Shown piece by piece: positions 49,837 to 60,696 of a stretch of 64,000 nt of DNA. The translations under genes were made by a program, and so were the position numbers. Source of the stretch: Druceiella hillmani (Eukaryota; Arthropoda; Insecta; Lepidoptera; Hepialidae); the NCBI GenBank assembly GCA_039881145.1, contig JAYKKI010000004.1, positions 52,101,501 to 52,165,500 of the forward strand, given 5' to 3'. How positions within the stretch are numbered: the first letter of the stretch is position 1; each line of letters begins with the position of its first letter. The notes beneath the pieces are model-generated. The model had not been told where the DNA came from and did not search any database. It saw nothing but the letters and a program-made list of their open reading frames with translations.

Positions 49837-51151
49837 GAATTTCTTTACTGTGAAATTTAATTAATATTAAATATTCAATATAAATATCAGTTCATTCATA
49901 TCAGTAGATATTTTTTGAACAAAAATTAATTATTACGTATAAAGTAATTAAAAAAAATTGTTTTTTATTACTTATAAAGAAATTTTTTAAGTTAGTATTG
50001 TACTCCGTTATCAAAATGTTGCTTATTAATCGATTAGGGAAGATTCGTCATCCGACAAATCATCCGAATCCGATTCGTCATCCGATAATTTTCATTTCTA
50101 GAACGGACATTACTAGAATCATAACTAGAACGGAGAACATTATGTGTGGGCGACGTAATTGGTGCTAGTCTCATTCTAGATGGAATTTGCCTCGTGTGTA
50201 CTTATTGTTTTTTTGTCCCTAGTGCACTACATACATATAATTAATTCTAGTATGCAAATTTGATGGGATTCCCTGATGATGTATCAACTACTAGCGATAT
50301 GAATGTTTGCGTGTTGTTTAATATTTCTATGCAAGTAACTGAGGAGGAATTAGAACATAGTATCGATTTGTGTCTTGAAAATAACATCAATCCGTTTTGA
50401 TTTCCCGTTATGTACTGCCCTTGCCCAGCAGTTACTGTTTATACTTATATATTCAAAAATATAGTAAAAATATTTTTTTAATAGAGGTCTGATGAGGAGA
50501 TAACACCCACGCGTCTGGTCATATTTGTTATCTTGTGTTTGCTCTACAAAGGCATTTTAACTGTCAAATAATAATGCTTAAGTAATTACTAGCTGTATTT
50601 TGCGTAGACTTATCACAATTAGGAAGAATCCCCAAACATCTTCTCTCCCCTGCCGCCGACCCGAGGTTACTAAACGCCTCTGCTACGTTTTCCAAATGAT
50701 ATCTGTCTTCGGGGTCGAGGGTATATCGGCAGTATCAATCGAGTGATCAGTTAATAAAGAATTCGGTCTCTTTGCACCGTTTAAGCAGTGTCCCCCGACT
50801 TTGGTTTCATTTTTTTTTATCTATTTCCTCCTCTGCCCCTATAAATCAGCGTGATGATATGTAAGTCCGTAATCTTTCTCAAAGTATGAGTTTTCTAAGG
50901 CAATTTTTTTGAAATCGATCTCAGAACTTGATTATAATGTTATGATAATTTATTTTTCAAACACTTCATTGGTTCTGCCCTAATATAGAGATGCGTTTAT
51001 ATTTAAAACGTTTTTTTATCTTGACTTCCTGAATCATTCATTCATATCAAGGAAGGTCTTATGAGTGTGACTATTTACTAGAAGTTGCTACTTTTATAAA
51101 TTAGGATAGCAACGCAGACTGATGATTCTGTGGAAAAAATCGGATTCCTTA
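49837..51151. other. Ordinary intron, nothing recognised
   Basis: At 50040-50085 a run of gat/cga/tcc words (tcgtcatccga repeated) gives a short acidic peptide on the minus strand bounded by stops. Confidence 0.4.
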
Positions 51152-51562
51152 TATGACTGTAGACCAATAATGTGTTCTTGTCAACTTCTGACATACTGCG
51201 AGAGTGGCAGTCTGGTGGGAAACGTAGAGAGAATGAAGTTTGTTCTTATCGCATCGTTCTTATTTGAAAGAAGTACATTTTATAAGGAGGAACTCTATGT
51301 AGTATCGTGGACAGAAAGAATCTAAAGGTCATCTTCAGTTAAAGCTAAATTTCGCGAAAAAGTGACCCTTAATGTATTTTTGTCGATTTCTGACATGCTG
51401 TGGGGGTAGCAGTCTGGTGGGAAACGTAGAGAGAATGAAGTTTGTTCTTGTCTTAACGTTCTTATTTGAAAGAAGTACACTGTACAAGGAGAAGCTCTAT
51501 ATAGTATCGTGGACAGGAAGAATCTAAAGGTCATTTTCAGTTAAAACTAAATTTCGCAAAAA
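51152..51562 (+). repeat. Tandem duplication, 202 bp unit (family G, copies 1 and 2)
   Basis: tctggtgggaaacgtagaga occurs at 51211 and 51413. Both copies run from ttcttgtcaacttctgacat / ttttgtcgatttctgacat to gcgaaaaagtgacc / gcaaaaaaggacc. A third copy lies inverted at 53059-53215. Confidence 0.93.
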
Positions 51563-52024
51563 AGGACCTTACTAGCGACATACTCTCCAAAAATTTAAAT
51601 TTTAAATGTATAACATATCTGGGAAGAACATAAGTTATTTTTAGGATCGTATAAATTTAAAAGGTAAACAATTTTATGGTCTAAATAGAATATTTTGTTG
51701 GTTCATTGCTTTCTCTATTGTGTATGCGGTTCAATATTTTCAAAGCATTGGTTGTAAACTGTATAAACGTTGGTGCCGAGATGGCTTATACTAATTTTTT
51801 AATTGTGTACGGTTAATCTGTTTAGGTTTGATTAGTTATCTGTTTAGGTTTGATTTTCAATTTTCAGTTCTTTGTTTCAATTCTTTAATCTGTTATAAAA
51901 ATGGAAACAATAACATGCCCTGAAAAAGTTTACTTTATTTTTTCCTTTTAAATATTCGTTAACCAGATTTTTTTCCCCAAAACGTTGTCTTTGAAATGAT
52001 AAAGATGTTGCAGTGTTGATTGTG

Positions 52025-52300
52025 GAAGCGCGTAACAGCCGAGACTTAACGTAACAATTGTATAATGCGAAGACGCTGGCCGGTCGTGTGCGCGTCGGAT
52101 TGACTCCGTTTCGAGTTTATTTAATATCTTTAGAGAAAGTGCTGTACGTGTGGCCATTGCATCATTGTGCTGCGTACAGCGTTTGTTGGAATTGTCTAGC
52201 GACAAGCGCGCTGGCGACGTCGTTTTTTGACTTTTTTTTTAGTATATTAACAGTTCGCTTGCGGGAAATTTTTGTGCCTCGGGAGTTGGGTGTTTAATTA
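52025..52300 (+). promoter_or_regulatory. CpG-rich island; possible promoter or exon
   Basis: gaagacgctggccggtcgtg, gcgcgtcggattgactccg, gcgacaagcgcgctggcgac in AT-rich DNA. Frames on both strands (51948-52205 -, 52058-52297 +) without motifs. Confidence 0.25.
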
Positions 52301-52920
52301 TGGTTTAAATGAATTGTGTTTCGTTTCGAACTAATTCGCTAGTTTAGAGTAAATTTACCAAGATTCCGTTATCATAAAACTTTATTACTTAATTTATTTA
52401 TGTAAATACAATGTGATTTTCTTTTGAAAAAATAATAATAATAGTAATTTCTTTTAATAAATTATATATTCATTTGAAGGGTTCTCCGATCAAATCGCAC
52501 GTGAGATTTCGCCAGTACATATGCACCATAGTGCAAATGTAGTTAAAGGCGATAAAACAAAATAAGACAAAGTCGTGCATCGTAGTGTACGAGTAAACGA
52601 AACACAAGACATAATTGGATTTCACCCTTAATACAGTATTAAAACGATATTTAAAAGTTTAGTTAAATACCGAGTCTATATTTATTTAACTTTGCTTTAC
52701 CGTGAACAAGCTGCCGCCACACGAGTCGTCTTGCTATAACCATTCTGCAGACATGTTTTTATTTTTAATCCTTCAGCCAATGTAATCAACGTTAATCGTG
52801 TCTGTAATTATGTACATTATACGATGCATTAAACACAATTTATGGAAATAATCCTATTGAATTGTGACTGGTATATAACAGTCACTGCGTATGAAGTGTG
52901 TAAATAGATATGGAAATTTA
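52301..52920. other. Ordinary intron, nothing recognised
   Basis: AT-rich with a few CpG words near 52550-52590. No frame or repeat partner. Confidence 0.4.
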
Positions 52921-53360
52921 ATTGCAGAGAGTACAGAGATTACATATTATTTTTAGAGAAAGTATCTTCATTATACTTGTAATCGAACTGATAAAGTTGT
53001 AAGAAGTGGAATTGGAAACGAAAATTCATATCAGAAATTGACAAGAACACATTATTGGTTACTTTTTCGCGAAATTTAGTTTTAACTGAAGTTGGCCTTT
53101 AGATTCTTTCTGTCCACGATACTATATCTACTTGTACTTAGGAATAAGAACGATAAAAACAAACAACGTTCCCTCTTCGTTTCCCACCAAACTGTCACCC
53201 TCGCACACACACACACACACAGAGTAAAGAGATTACATATTAGTTGTAGGAAAACATTTCTTGACACATGTAATCTAATATATAACTAATGTAATATATA
53301 ACACATGTAATTGAGCTGATAAAATTGTATGAAGTGAAATTGGAAACAAAAATTCAGAAG
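52921..53360 (-). repeat. Family G copy 3 (inverted) flanked by a direct duplication
   Basis: Positions 53059-53215 are the reverse complement of the 202 bp family G unit. The flanks repeat each other: agagattacatatta (52935 / 53227), actgataaagttgtaagaag / gctgataaaattgtatgaag and attggaaac(g/a)aaaattca. A (CA)n run sits at 53201-53220. Insertion of a family G copy into a local duplication explains this. Confidence 0.8.
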
Positions 53361-53923
53361 GAAAAACTTAGTCTTAAGATATTTGTTATTAATCCTAGAC
53401 TTGTTTTATAAGATATGTACGTTCGTTCTTAATAATTTAAAGTGTCGTCTACTTCTAATGATCAATATTAATGGATATAGCGATATCTGTGTAAATTAAA
53501 TAGGTCATATAGAGATAGACGTGATGTGCGTATTGTCCCATGAGATAAGTGTGATATACGTATATTTATCTCACGAGACAAGTGTGGTACGTACGTCTTT
53601 ATTATTTTAACCATCATTTAGTTTCAATGATTAATATTCAAGGATATTGTATTTCCGTGCAATTTAAATGGTTTCAATAAAGTTGCAGTTCTACCCCGGG
53701 GTCGCAACTGTAGGATTTATTTATAGGGATGTCTCCTTCGGTCTTCGTTTATTGTTTTGGACATGGACCTATTCTAGTTATTTCTATGCTTCTTTGTTTG
53801 CAGCCTTCTCATCCATTGTTTGCCTTCTATTATTTTAATGACGTTGTTCCGTGTTTTTGTGTGCCGTCCCACGTTTCTTTTTTTTTATCTTCTTCTCCAG
53901 AAAGTTACTTTACTTGCCCTTCT

Positions 53924-54430
53924 CGCTATCTAAACTATTTGAGGTTTGCTGACGATACAGTTTTGATAAATACTGTCATCCAAGAATTCAATTCTATATT
54001 AATTGACCTAAAAAAAAATAAAAAATAGGATTAAAAATTAATGTTAAGAAAACAAAAGTAACAAATAACGGTCAAGATAATATAACTATCAATAACACCG
54101 AGCCAGAAAATGTAGAAAATTATGTATACCTTGTGCACACTAATTAAAAATGGCAACCAAATCTAACTTGGGGAGCATTCAGCAAGCTAAGTTGCATCCG
54201 AAAGGATAGAAACTTACCAATATATCTAAAGTGAAAAGTTTATGATAGCTGCGTACTCCCGGCAGCAACATATGGCCTGGAAACTACGGCAATGACAAAA
54301 AGAGTAGCAGAGTAACTAAGACTTACTCAACGAACCATGGGGCAAACCATGGTGGAAGCTCCTTGTCAGATAAAATTTCAACAGTGAAATGCACCACAGA
54401 TCTGGAGGAAGTAATATTATCGAAGTTAGA
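53924..54430 (+). pseudogene. RTE-clade LINE reverse transcriptase relic
   Basis: Reads in order YLNYLRFADDTVLI (catalytic FADD box of reverse transcriptase), then after a slippage in poly-A GLKINVKKTKV, an ENVENYVYL segment, and KVYDSCVLPAATYGLETTAM followed by LRLTQRTMGQTM. This order (LRFADD, LKIN-KTK, VYLG, CVLPxxTYGxET, LxxTQRxMxR) is diagnostic of RTE-type LINEs. Several in-frame stops and a frameshift show it is dead. Only the end of the RT and the start of the 3' domain remain; upstream 53729-53920 shows no recognisable element. Confidence 0.85.
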
Positions 54431-54724
54431 CGACAGTAACAGAATGTAAAGATTAATATTTTATTTACTCCTAACTTCCTTGGATCTGTTGACTGTTAAG
54501 GTTGATCACGAATTTTACCAAATCTTTTTTACCGGACAATTGGTTCCTCAATTCGACTTAGTTTCTCTTGTCAGTAACCAAACTAAATTAAGTTGAAAAT
54601 ATTATCAACTGTTCTAGAAATAGTGTCTTGTTTATTCACCCTATAATCACATTAGTACGATATTTTTTACGATCAATTTTTTATTAAATATGTGAAGGAA
54701 CTTAATATTTTTTATACGATTTTT

Positions 54725-55566
54725 ATAAATGTAAATAGCTATGTTTCTATACTGTTCACGTTACCACCAATAACGTGCAATGACATACTTGTTCCAGAAT
54801 CAGTTGCTTCCTGAAGATACTTGGTGTAACATTGATATCACTATTTTTTGTTATACCGCTATTAATGTATATAAATGTATAGATAGCTATGTTTCTATAC
54901 TGTTCACGTTACCACCAATATTGTGCAATGACGTACTTGTTCCAGATGTAGTTGCTTTCTGAGGACACTCTGTGTAACATTGATATCACTATTTTTTGTT
55001 ATACCGCTATTAATGTATGGATAGCTATGTTTCTATACTGTTTACGTTACCACCAATAACGTGCAATGATGTACTTGTTCCAGATTTAGTTGCTTCCTGA
55101 GATACTCGGTGTAACATCGATGTCACTATTTTTTGTTATACCGCTATTAATGTATATAAATGTATGGATAGCTATGTGCCTATACTGTTCACGTTACCAC
55201 CAATAACGTGCAATGACGTACTTGTTCCAGAATTAGTTGCTTCCTGAAGTTACTTGGTGTAACATTGATATCACTATTTTTTGTTATACCGGTATTAATG
55301 TATATGAATGTATAGATAGCTATGTTTCTATACTGTTCACGTTACCACCAATAACGTGCAATGGCGTACTTGTTTCAGATTTAGTTGCTTTCTGAGGATA
55401 CTCGGTGTAACATTGATATCATTATTTTTTGTTATACCGCTATTAATGTATGGATAGCTATGTTTCTATACTGTTCACGTTACCACCAATAACGTGCAAT
55501 GACATACTTGTTCCAGATTTAGTTTCTTTCTAAGGATACTTGGTGTAATATTGATATCACTATTTT
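54725..55566 (+). repeat. Minisatellite, about 128-158 bp unit, six copies
   Basis: The marker agctatgt(t/g) recurs at 54737, 54895, 55023, 55170, 55318 and 55456. The unit contains actgttcacgttaccacca, ataacgtgcaatgacgtac, cttgttccaga and gttataccgctattaatgta. Length varies by loss or gain of a tatataaatgta piece. The last copy ends in gttccccttctcatgacggg. Confidence 0.94.
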
Positions 55567-55779
55567 TGTTCCCCTTCTCATGACGGGGTAAATTGAGAAA
55601 CAAAAAAAAGAAAAGTTTCAAAGGCTGACCTTAATATTGTGGTACGATTTCATTAATTCCTTAGTTTGCTGAATGACACAGAAGTATAATATGTTAAGTC
55701 ATCGTCCTAATAATATCCCCATAAAGAACAGCACGTGTACCGTTAACTGCGCTATCGGGAGTGTATATCTATGCGTCCA
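55567..55779. other. Ordinary intron, nothing recognised
   Basis: Short stretch between the array and the GC-rich island. Confidence 0.4.
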
Positions 55780-56030
55780 ACAAAAACGAATGGGTTATCT
55801 CGGCGCGTCGGTGAAAACATAATGACGTACGAACGTGTTATGTTAATGCGCGCTCTATGACGACTCTGTGCGTTAGATCGACTGGGAACTATCGTTTAAC
55901 GACGTCGATACATTAATGCGCAGACGTGCATTATTGCCTTGGACCTGTCCGCGACGCATTCCTATCAGCCGTTAGCTGCGGCGAGACTCGCGGAGCGATG
56001 TGCGTCGTCTCGGTGGCGGCCGTTGAGTTT
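55780..56030 (+). promoter_or_regulatory. CpG-rich island about 4 kb upstream of the SH2 exon
   Basis: ggttatctcggcgcgtcggt, gttaatgcgcgctctatgac, gcggcgagactcgcggagcg, ctcggtggcggccgttgag, with attaatgcgca repeated (55831 / 55912). The nearest such island to the coding exons. Possible internal promoter or enhancer; no convincing frame. Confidence 0.3.
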
Positions 56031-57769
56031 CAAGTATTGAAAGGTTTAGTCGATTGTTCGCTTTTAGTTTAAAGGTTAATTGAACGCAGAAGATTTCTTG
56101 TTCTGATGTGGTATACAATTTTATCGTAATTATAAGTATAATCGAAATACCGTCGCCTGTATTTAAATTCGAAATAAATATGGATACTGTAGATATTATG
56201 ATTTTTAAATAGAAACGACAAACTTTAGAAATATATTCTAGGCGTACAATCATTTAAACTTAAATATAAAATCAAATTCATCAAACTCAGATAAGAGTCG
56301 AGCTATAAAGGACATCAGCGGAAATGGTCCTGGCTTTAGAAGAATATATTTTTTTTAATTTGGTATTTTTTTCAAATATAAAAAGGAAACAACTTAGCGA
56401 TTGACAATTAGGGAAGAGCAAGAAACGACATATAATTTGTAATCGTAATACGAAACTAAAAAGCCACCTTCGTAACAGTGCATAACTTTAATGTACCAAT
56501 AATGGTTATTAAAAATTAAAATGTAATGAAGTACATAATAAATTTTTAGAACCGACTACAAAAAGTAATCAGTATCGACTGATTTCTTTTTATGTGTAGC
56601 CATTGCCTAATTTAATTAAAATTAAACTGTTAATTGACAGATGGAATGACAATGTATTTATTTTGTATTGTCAAAAGTGCCTTTGTTCTTTTTGAATTTT
56701 ACATAGCCTTTTTCAACGACTGTGGATTAGTATTTTACATCTATATATAGAGGATACACCGAGACATAATAAGCGCTTTGTTTCATTTTTCTGGCTCAAA
56801 GAGTTACGTAGAAATAGCACTATAAAAAATAAATCAATTTTTCATAAAAAATACGACATTCGTCACTTATCTGATTGCCGATTTAAATAAAAATTTTAAA
56901 CGTACGATTGTTTTTTTCATTTTTTCTGTTTAAGAATGTATTTTTTATTGTTGTAACACTTGAATCCAACATTTTATTGACTTGCCCGATCTCCTTTTTT
57001 CAGAAAGTCACGTAAATTCATAAGGGTATTCATATTTAGACTGCTATTAAGATAATATTGAGACAAGGGTGGAATTCAGATTCCATCTTTAGATTGCTAT
57101 TAGGACCCTTTTTTCAACAAGAGCGAGAATACGAAATAATTTTTTGTGGAAATGGATGTAAGTGTGTGAACGTAGGAAAACTTTACATTGAAACAACGTT
57201 ACGAAGAATGGGAATTAAATTTTTGGCAGTAAAGAAACAAGTGTATCTAGAAAATTAAGTTGATTAATTATGATTATTTGCATTACTCAGAAAAGAGATT
57301 AATATATGGAATGGGCTGGGATACACTCACACCAAGTGCAGAGTGCATATTGGCTGTATTTATAAGTAATCTGAAATTGCATTATCTGTCATAATTCCTT
57401 ATCATTTTCCTATCCATAACTTGTTTGCTTTTGCTTTGTTTTGCTTTTTTTTATTTACAATTTTTTTTTTAATATTATTTCTGTGTTTTTCATATTTACA
57501 TCCTTTGTTTTGTCAATATAATTAATTCTGTTTGGCTGTAAGTGATTGCTCTTTTAATAAGTTCGCCACTTATACTTAGAGTTCTAAACTCGCAGTAAAG
57601 TTTCATAAATATACGTTTTAATTTTCATTACATGATTTATTGGCTATTACATGATTAATTTATTGGTAATGATCGATGTTGTGTTGTTACAACCCTATCA
57701 TTATATAAACTGCCGTTCAATTCGGTAGGAAAAACAAAGGATTTTCGTATATTTGTACCTATTGAAAAC
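56031..57769. other. Ordinary intron, nothing recognised
   Basis: The frame 57058-57258 is unrecognised. Long T and A runs around 57445-57475. Confidence 0.4.
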
Positions 57770-57840
57770 GTTATATTTAATTCATTTTTTACTCTTGCAG
57801 ACGACGTAATTTTATTTGGTTGTAAACTTGTTTTAATACA
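57770..57840 (+). pseudogene. Possible second reverse-transcriptase relic
   Basis: A short frame reads ENVIFNSFFTLADDVILFG, resembling the palm motif of LINE reverse transcriptases (F/Y-ADD-VILF). No other block of the domain can be read nearby, so chance is not excluded. Confidence 0.35.
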
Positions 57841-58961
57841 TTAATTCTATATTTATATTATATCTGTATACGTATACTTTATTAATTGAGTCTGCCTAAT
57901 TTATTTATTTTAATCTGACTGCGATGAGAATATATTTTATAGCTTCATCAAAACCGGAAAGGTACCCTTTGGCATATTCTGCTTGCGATATAACTCAGAA
58001 ATTATGTCAGTAAAACGGCTGTAGTTTGCAATGTTTATCTAAAATTTGTTTCTCCATTTTTGAGAAAAAATATAAAAAAAAAATTGATGGACAATTTATT
58101 GACATATATTTTTTACTCAAACTACAATCTTCGAATAAAAAGTTGAAATGAGTTTTTATTCATAAATCATAAGATGATGATTTCATAAAAGCGTGTGATG
58201 CTGTACAAGAAAATTTTATGTTCCATAATTTAGTCGATATCTAGTATATTTTCTAATTACGTTACTATGAATTTCTGAAACTACAAAAATTAGAGCGATG
58301 GACTCGACGGAAAGAAAATAGGTCTCAGAAAAAAAATATGACATCAAATTGACTTAATACTATTAATAATATTTTATTTTTCTCTCAAATAAAACTCTAA
58401 ATAATGTTTTTCTCCATTCATACAAAAAAAATAAAAGTCTTTTTTTCTACGTGATTTATTTCTAACATCGGTACTTTTTGCTCTTGACTGCAAAAGCTCT
58501 AACACTCAATCGAGTTAAGGTCGTCCGACGCTTTCTTAATCGAACAGGTTTGGCTAGTCAGTTTCATTATCTTTTATCTTTTAATGTATTTCGTGAGAAT
58601 ATTTTTTTTTATCTTAGTAAGTGTTTACTGTAGATATTACCAACTCCGTTGTCATTGAATATATATGTAATGACATACCTTCAAAGATTCATAAACATAT
58701 ACATAACTATTCTCTTGCATATCGTTTATTTAATAAGTAACACCTCGTAATACGAGTTTAATAAAGATACAATGCGTAGTTTTTATTCTCGAACTTTTCA
58801 AGCTAAAAATAACATATAATGCATTACCTACGATTAGCTTTTATCCGCGGCCTCGCTCGCGTGGTTATTGTTAGATATTTATAGGGAGAAATTGAAATAT
58901 ATAGCGCCATGCAGAATTATTAAGGAAAATTAAATACTAAGTCTTTATTTTCGTTACTTTT
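57841..58961. other. Ordinary intron, nothing recognised
   Basis: AT-rich with poly-A and poly-T runs. A brief CpG spot near 58846 (ccgcggcctcgctcgcg). Confidence 0.4.
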
Positions 58962-59059
58962 TAATACAAATGTCTCTGTATCTACTTTGGGATTAAAGGA
59001 TATACCTTCAAAGGGTAATATCCTTTAATCCCTAAGTAGATAGCGAGAGATTTGTATTA
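58962..59059 (+). ncRNA. Candidate pre-miRNA-like hairpin in the Src42A intron
   Basis: 98 bases that fold on themselves. taatacaaat pairs with atttgtatta; a 7-base zone pairs partly; tatctactt pairs with aagtagata; then gggattaaaggatat pairs with atatcctttaatccc after one mismatch. The loop is accttcaaagggta, whose ends can pair as well. Stem length (about 44 pairs), small internal mismatches and a short loop are those of an animal miRNA precursor. It lies about 0.9 kb upstream of the SH2 exon on the sense strand, so splicing could release it. I do not recognise either arm as a known miRNA; a decayed MITE is the alternative. Confidence 0.45.
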
Positions 59060-59948
59060 TAATTCTGTTGCTCCTTTATACTGTGTTTCAAAAATCTGGG
59101 TCGATCCGTTCCGACGTTGCTCTGTTATTTCGTTGATATACTTTTTCAGTTTCAAATGAGAATTTTCGTGAGAGAATGGGATTTCCCCGGGTAAAAGTAG
59201 CCCATCTCATTTTCCAACCTGCCGGTTAACATTGTAAATCTATTTGTTTGTAAATTTGTTTATTAATTATATTATTTGTAAAAATCACTTCAGTCGATTG
59301 CAGCGTAAAAGAAGGAGAAACAGACACACTTTCCAAATGATAGTATTAGTTAGGATTATACAATATCAGTTAATTATGAGAAACCGTAAATTTAAAGTAT
59401 CGTTTTGAAGACATAGTGAATTAAATTTTTTTTTCTTATAAATTTTCTATTAAACGTACAATACATTTCGGTTTATAATTTTTGGTATTAAATTTTATTT
59501 TCACCTATTTAAAATTTAGCTATATATAATTAGCATCCGTCTTATAAGAAAGATAATATCCCAGTCATAATTCAGACTTACCACCAGTATGTGAATATAA
59601 GAGCGATGGGAAATGATGTGACTGTGGTGATATGACAATTAGCGTAGGGCTGGTAAAAGCTTGTTTGCCCTACGAACGCTAGCCCATGTAAGTCCTGCAA
59701 TAGACGCGTCGTTATCATCTACTGCGGCTCAGTCATAAATAGTCTAGTTAAAGCGAACTTTATTTGTCCGACTTTACTGTGTGTTTTTAAACTTGTATAT
59801 TAAGAAGTTACAAAAAATATAAATGTTAATGAAAAAAATAACGGGAAAAATTGATCTTTCCTGCGGTTGAGTAAAGATTATTTTTTCCCTTGATTTTCCT
59901 TGATTGGCAGTTGCAATAATTAATGAGATCGCTTTGTATTGTTTGCAG
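59060..59948. other. Intron end upstream of the SH2 exon
   Basis: AT-rich. Mildly GC-richer around 59100-59220. The last bases before the exon (gtattgtttgcag) form the polypyrimidine tract and acceptor. Confidence 0.5.
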
Positions 59949-60070
59949 ATGGTATTTCCGCAAAATCAAGCGAATTGAGGCTGAGAAGAAGCTGCTGCTG
60001 CCCGAGAACGAGCATGGCGCTTTCCTCATCAGGGACTCGGAGAGTCGCCACAATGACTTCTCACTATCAG
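59949..60070 (+). CDS. Src42A: Src42A tyrosine kinase, exon encoding the N-terminal half of the SH2 domain
   Basis: Internal coding exon of a Src-family non-receptor tyrosine kinase, a membrane-associated signalling enzyme. The SH2 domain docks on phosphotyrosine and holds the kinase in its closed state by binding the C-terminal tail. The exon follows a TTTGCAG acceptor (ending 59948) and stops before a GTGACT donor. It reads one base of a preceding codon, 40 full codons, then one base of the next. Translation begins WYFRKIKR and includes FLIRDSES; the Arg in FLIRD (residue 28 of the exon) is the conserved phosphotyrosine-binding Arg, and Arg8 fits the alpha-A Arg. The wording ([25 protein letters not shown]) fits Src42A rather than Src64B. 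The residue after HND is Phe, where I recall Tyr in the fly protein. The intron position just before the SH2 Trp is a known Src-family boundary. The exon is much richer in GC than its surroundings. Confidence 0.94.
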
Positions 60071-60214
60071 GTGACTGTCGAGTGACCTTCTTTTATTAGA
60101 AAACACACACAATCAACAAAAAACACATCAATAACACACTTAACAAGCGTGTAATTGATGAAACATGATACACTTAACAATTATTTGATGAAACATATTA
60201 TTTTAGGATCGATT

Positions 60215-60300
60215 GATATATTGAAGTAAGCGGCAGTGACATGGGTTCGAGTCTCACTTGGAAAATTTTGCCAGCTATTGAAATTGTGAATCATCTGCCT
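60215..60300 (+). mobile_element. SINE-like fragment with a Pol III B-box
   Basis: atgggttcgagtctcacttgg contains GGTTCGAGTCTC, close to the B-box, followed by a tail (catctgcctatctaccggtt) that recurs in diverged form downstream. No full tRNA shape; tentative. Confidence 0.35.
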
Positions 60301-60495
60301 ATCTACCGGTTTGAGTGTTCTCTTACTGCACATAGTGATCAGCCAAAATTGAGATTCACTTGAAAAAAAATTGTCATTTATAAAGAATTAATATTAAAAT
60401 TGTGGATATACTACTAATTGTGGATATATACCAGTTCCAATATTGTCTTAGTGCACATAATCATCAGCCTAAAGTTACATTTACTTGAACAAATT

Positions 60496-60696
60496 TTCAC
60501 AATTAAATGAAAGTACGTGATGTAGTATTATTTCTACTTTATTTGAGTTCTTTACCACGACCTAGGTTTCGTTGTATTACAACATCTTCAGGTGGGCTAT
60601 TAGCAAATGTTGTAATACAACGAAACCTAGGTCGTGGTAAAGAACTCAAAGAAAGTAGAAATAATACTACATCACGTACTTTCATTTAATTGTGAA
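60496..60696. repeat. Near-perfect palindrome, 88 bp arms, 25-base spacer (foldback element)
   Basis: Arms 60496-60583 and 60609-60696 are reverse complements with a single difference (ctttatttgag versus ctcaaagaaag). The spacer is atcttcaggtgggctattagcaaat. Single-arm relatives at 11140-11281 and 20563-20670 show it was made by joining two inverted copies of an interspersed repeat. A frame opened across it (60507-60689) is an artefact of the symmetry. Inside a transcribed intron it would form a long double-stranded hairpin. Confidence 0.95.

Noticed and set aside
50027..50083. Short acidic minus-strand peptide (KLSDDESDSDDLSDDESS)
   Set aside because: About 20 codons between stops, from a simple tcgtcatccga-type repeat; not enough to call a gene or transposase.
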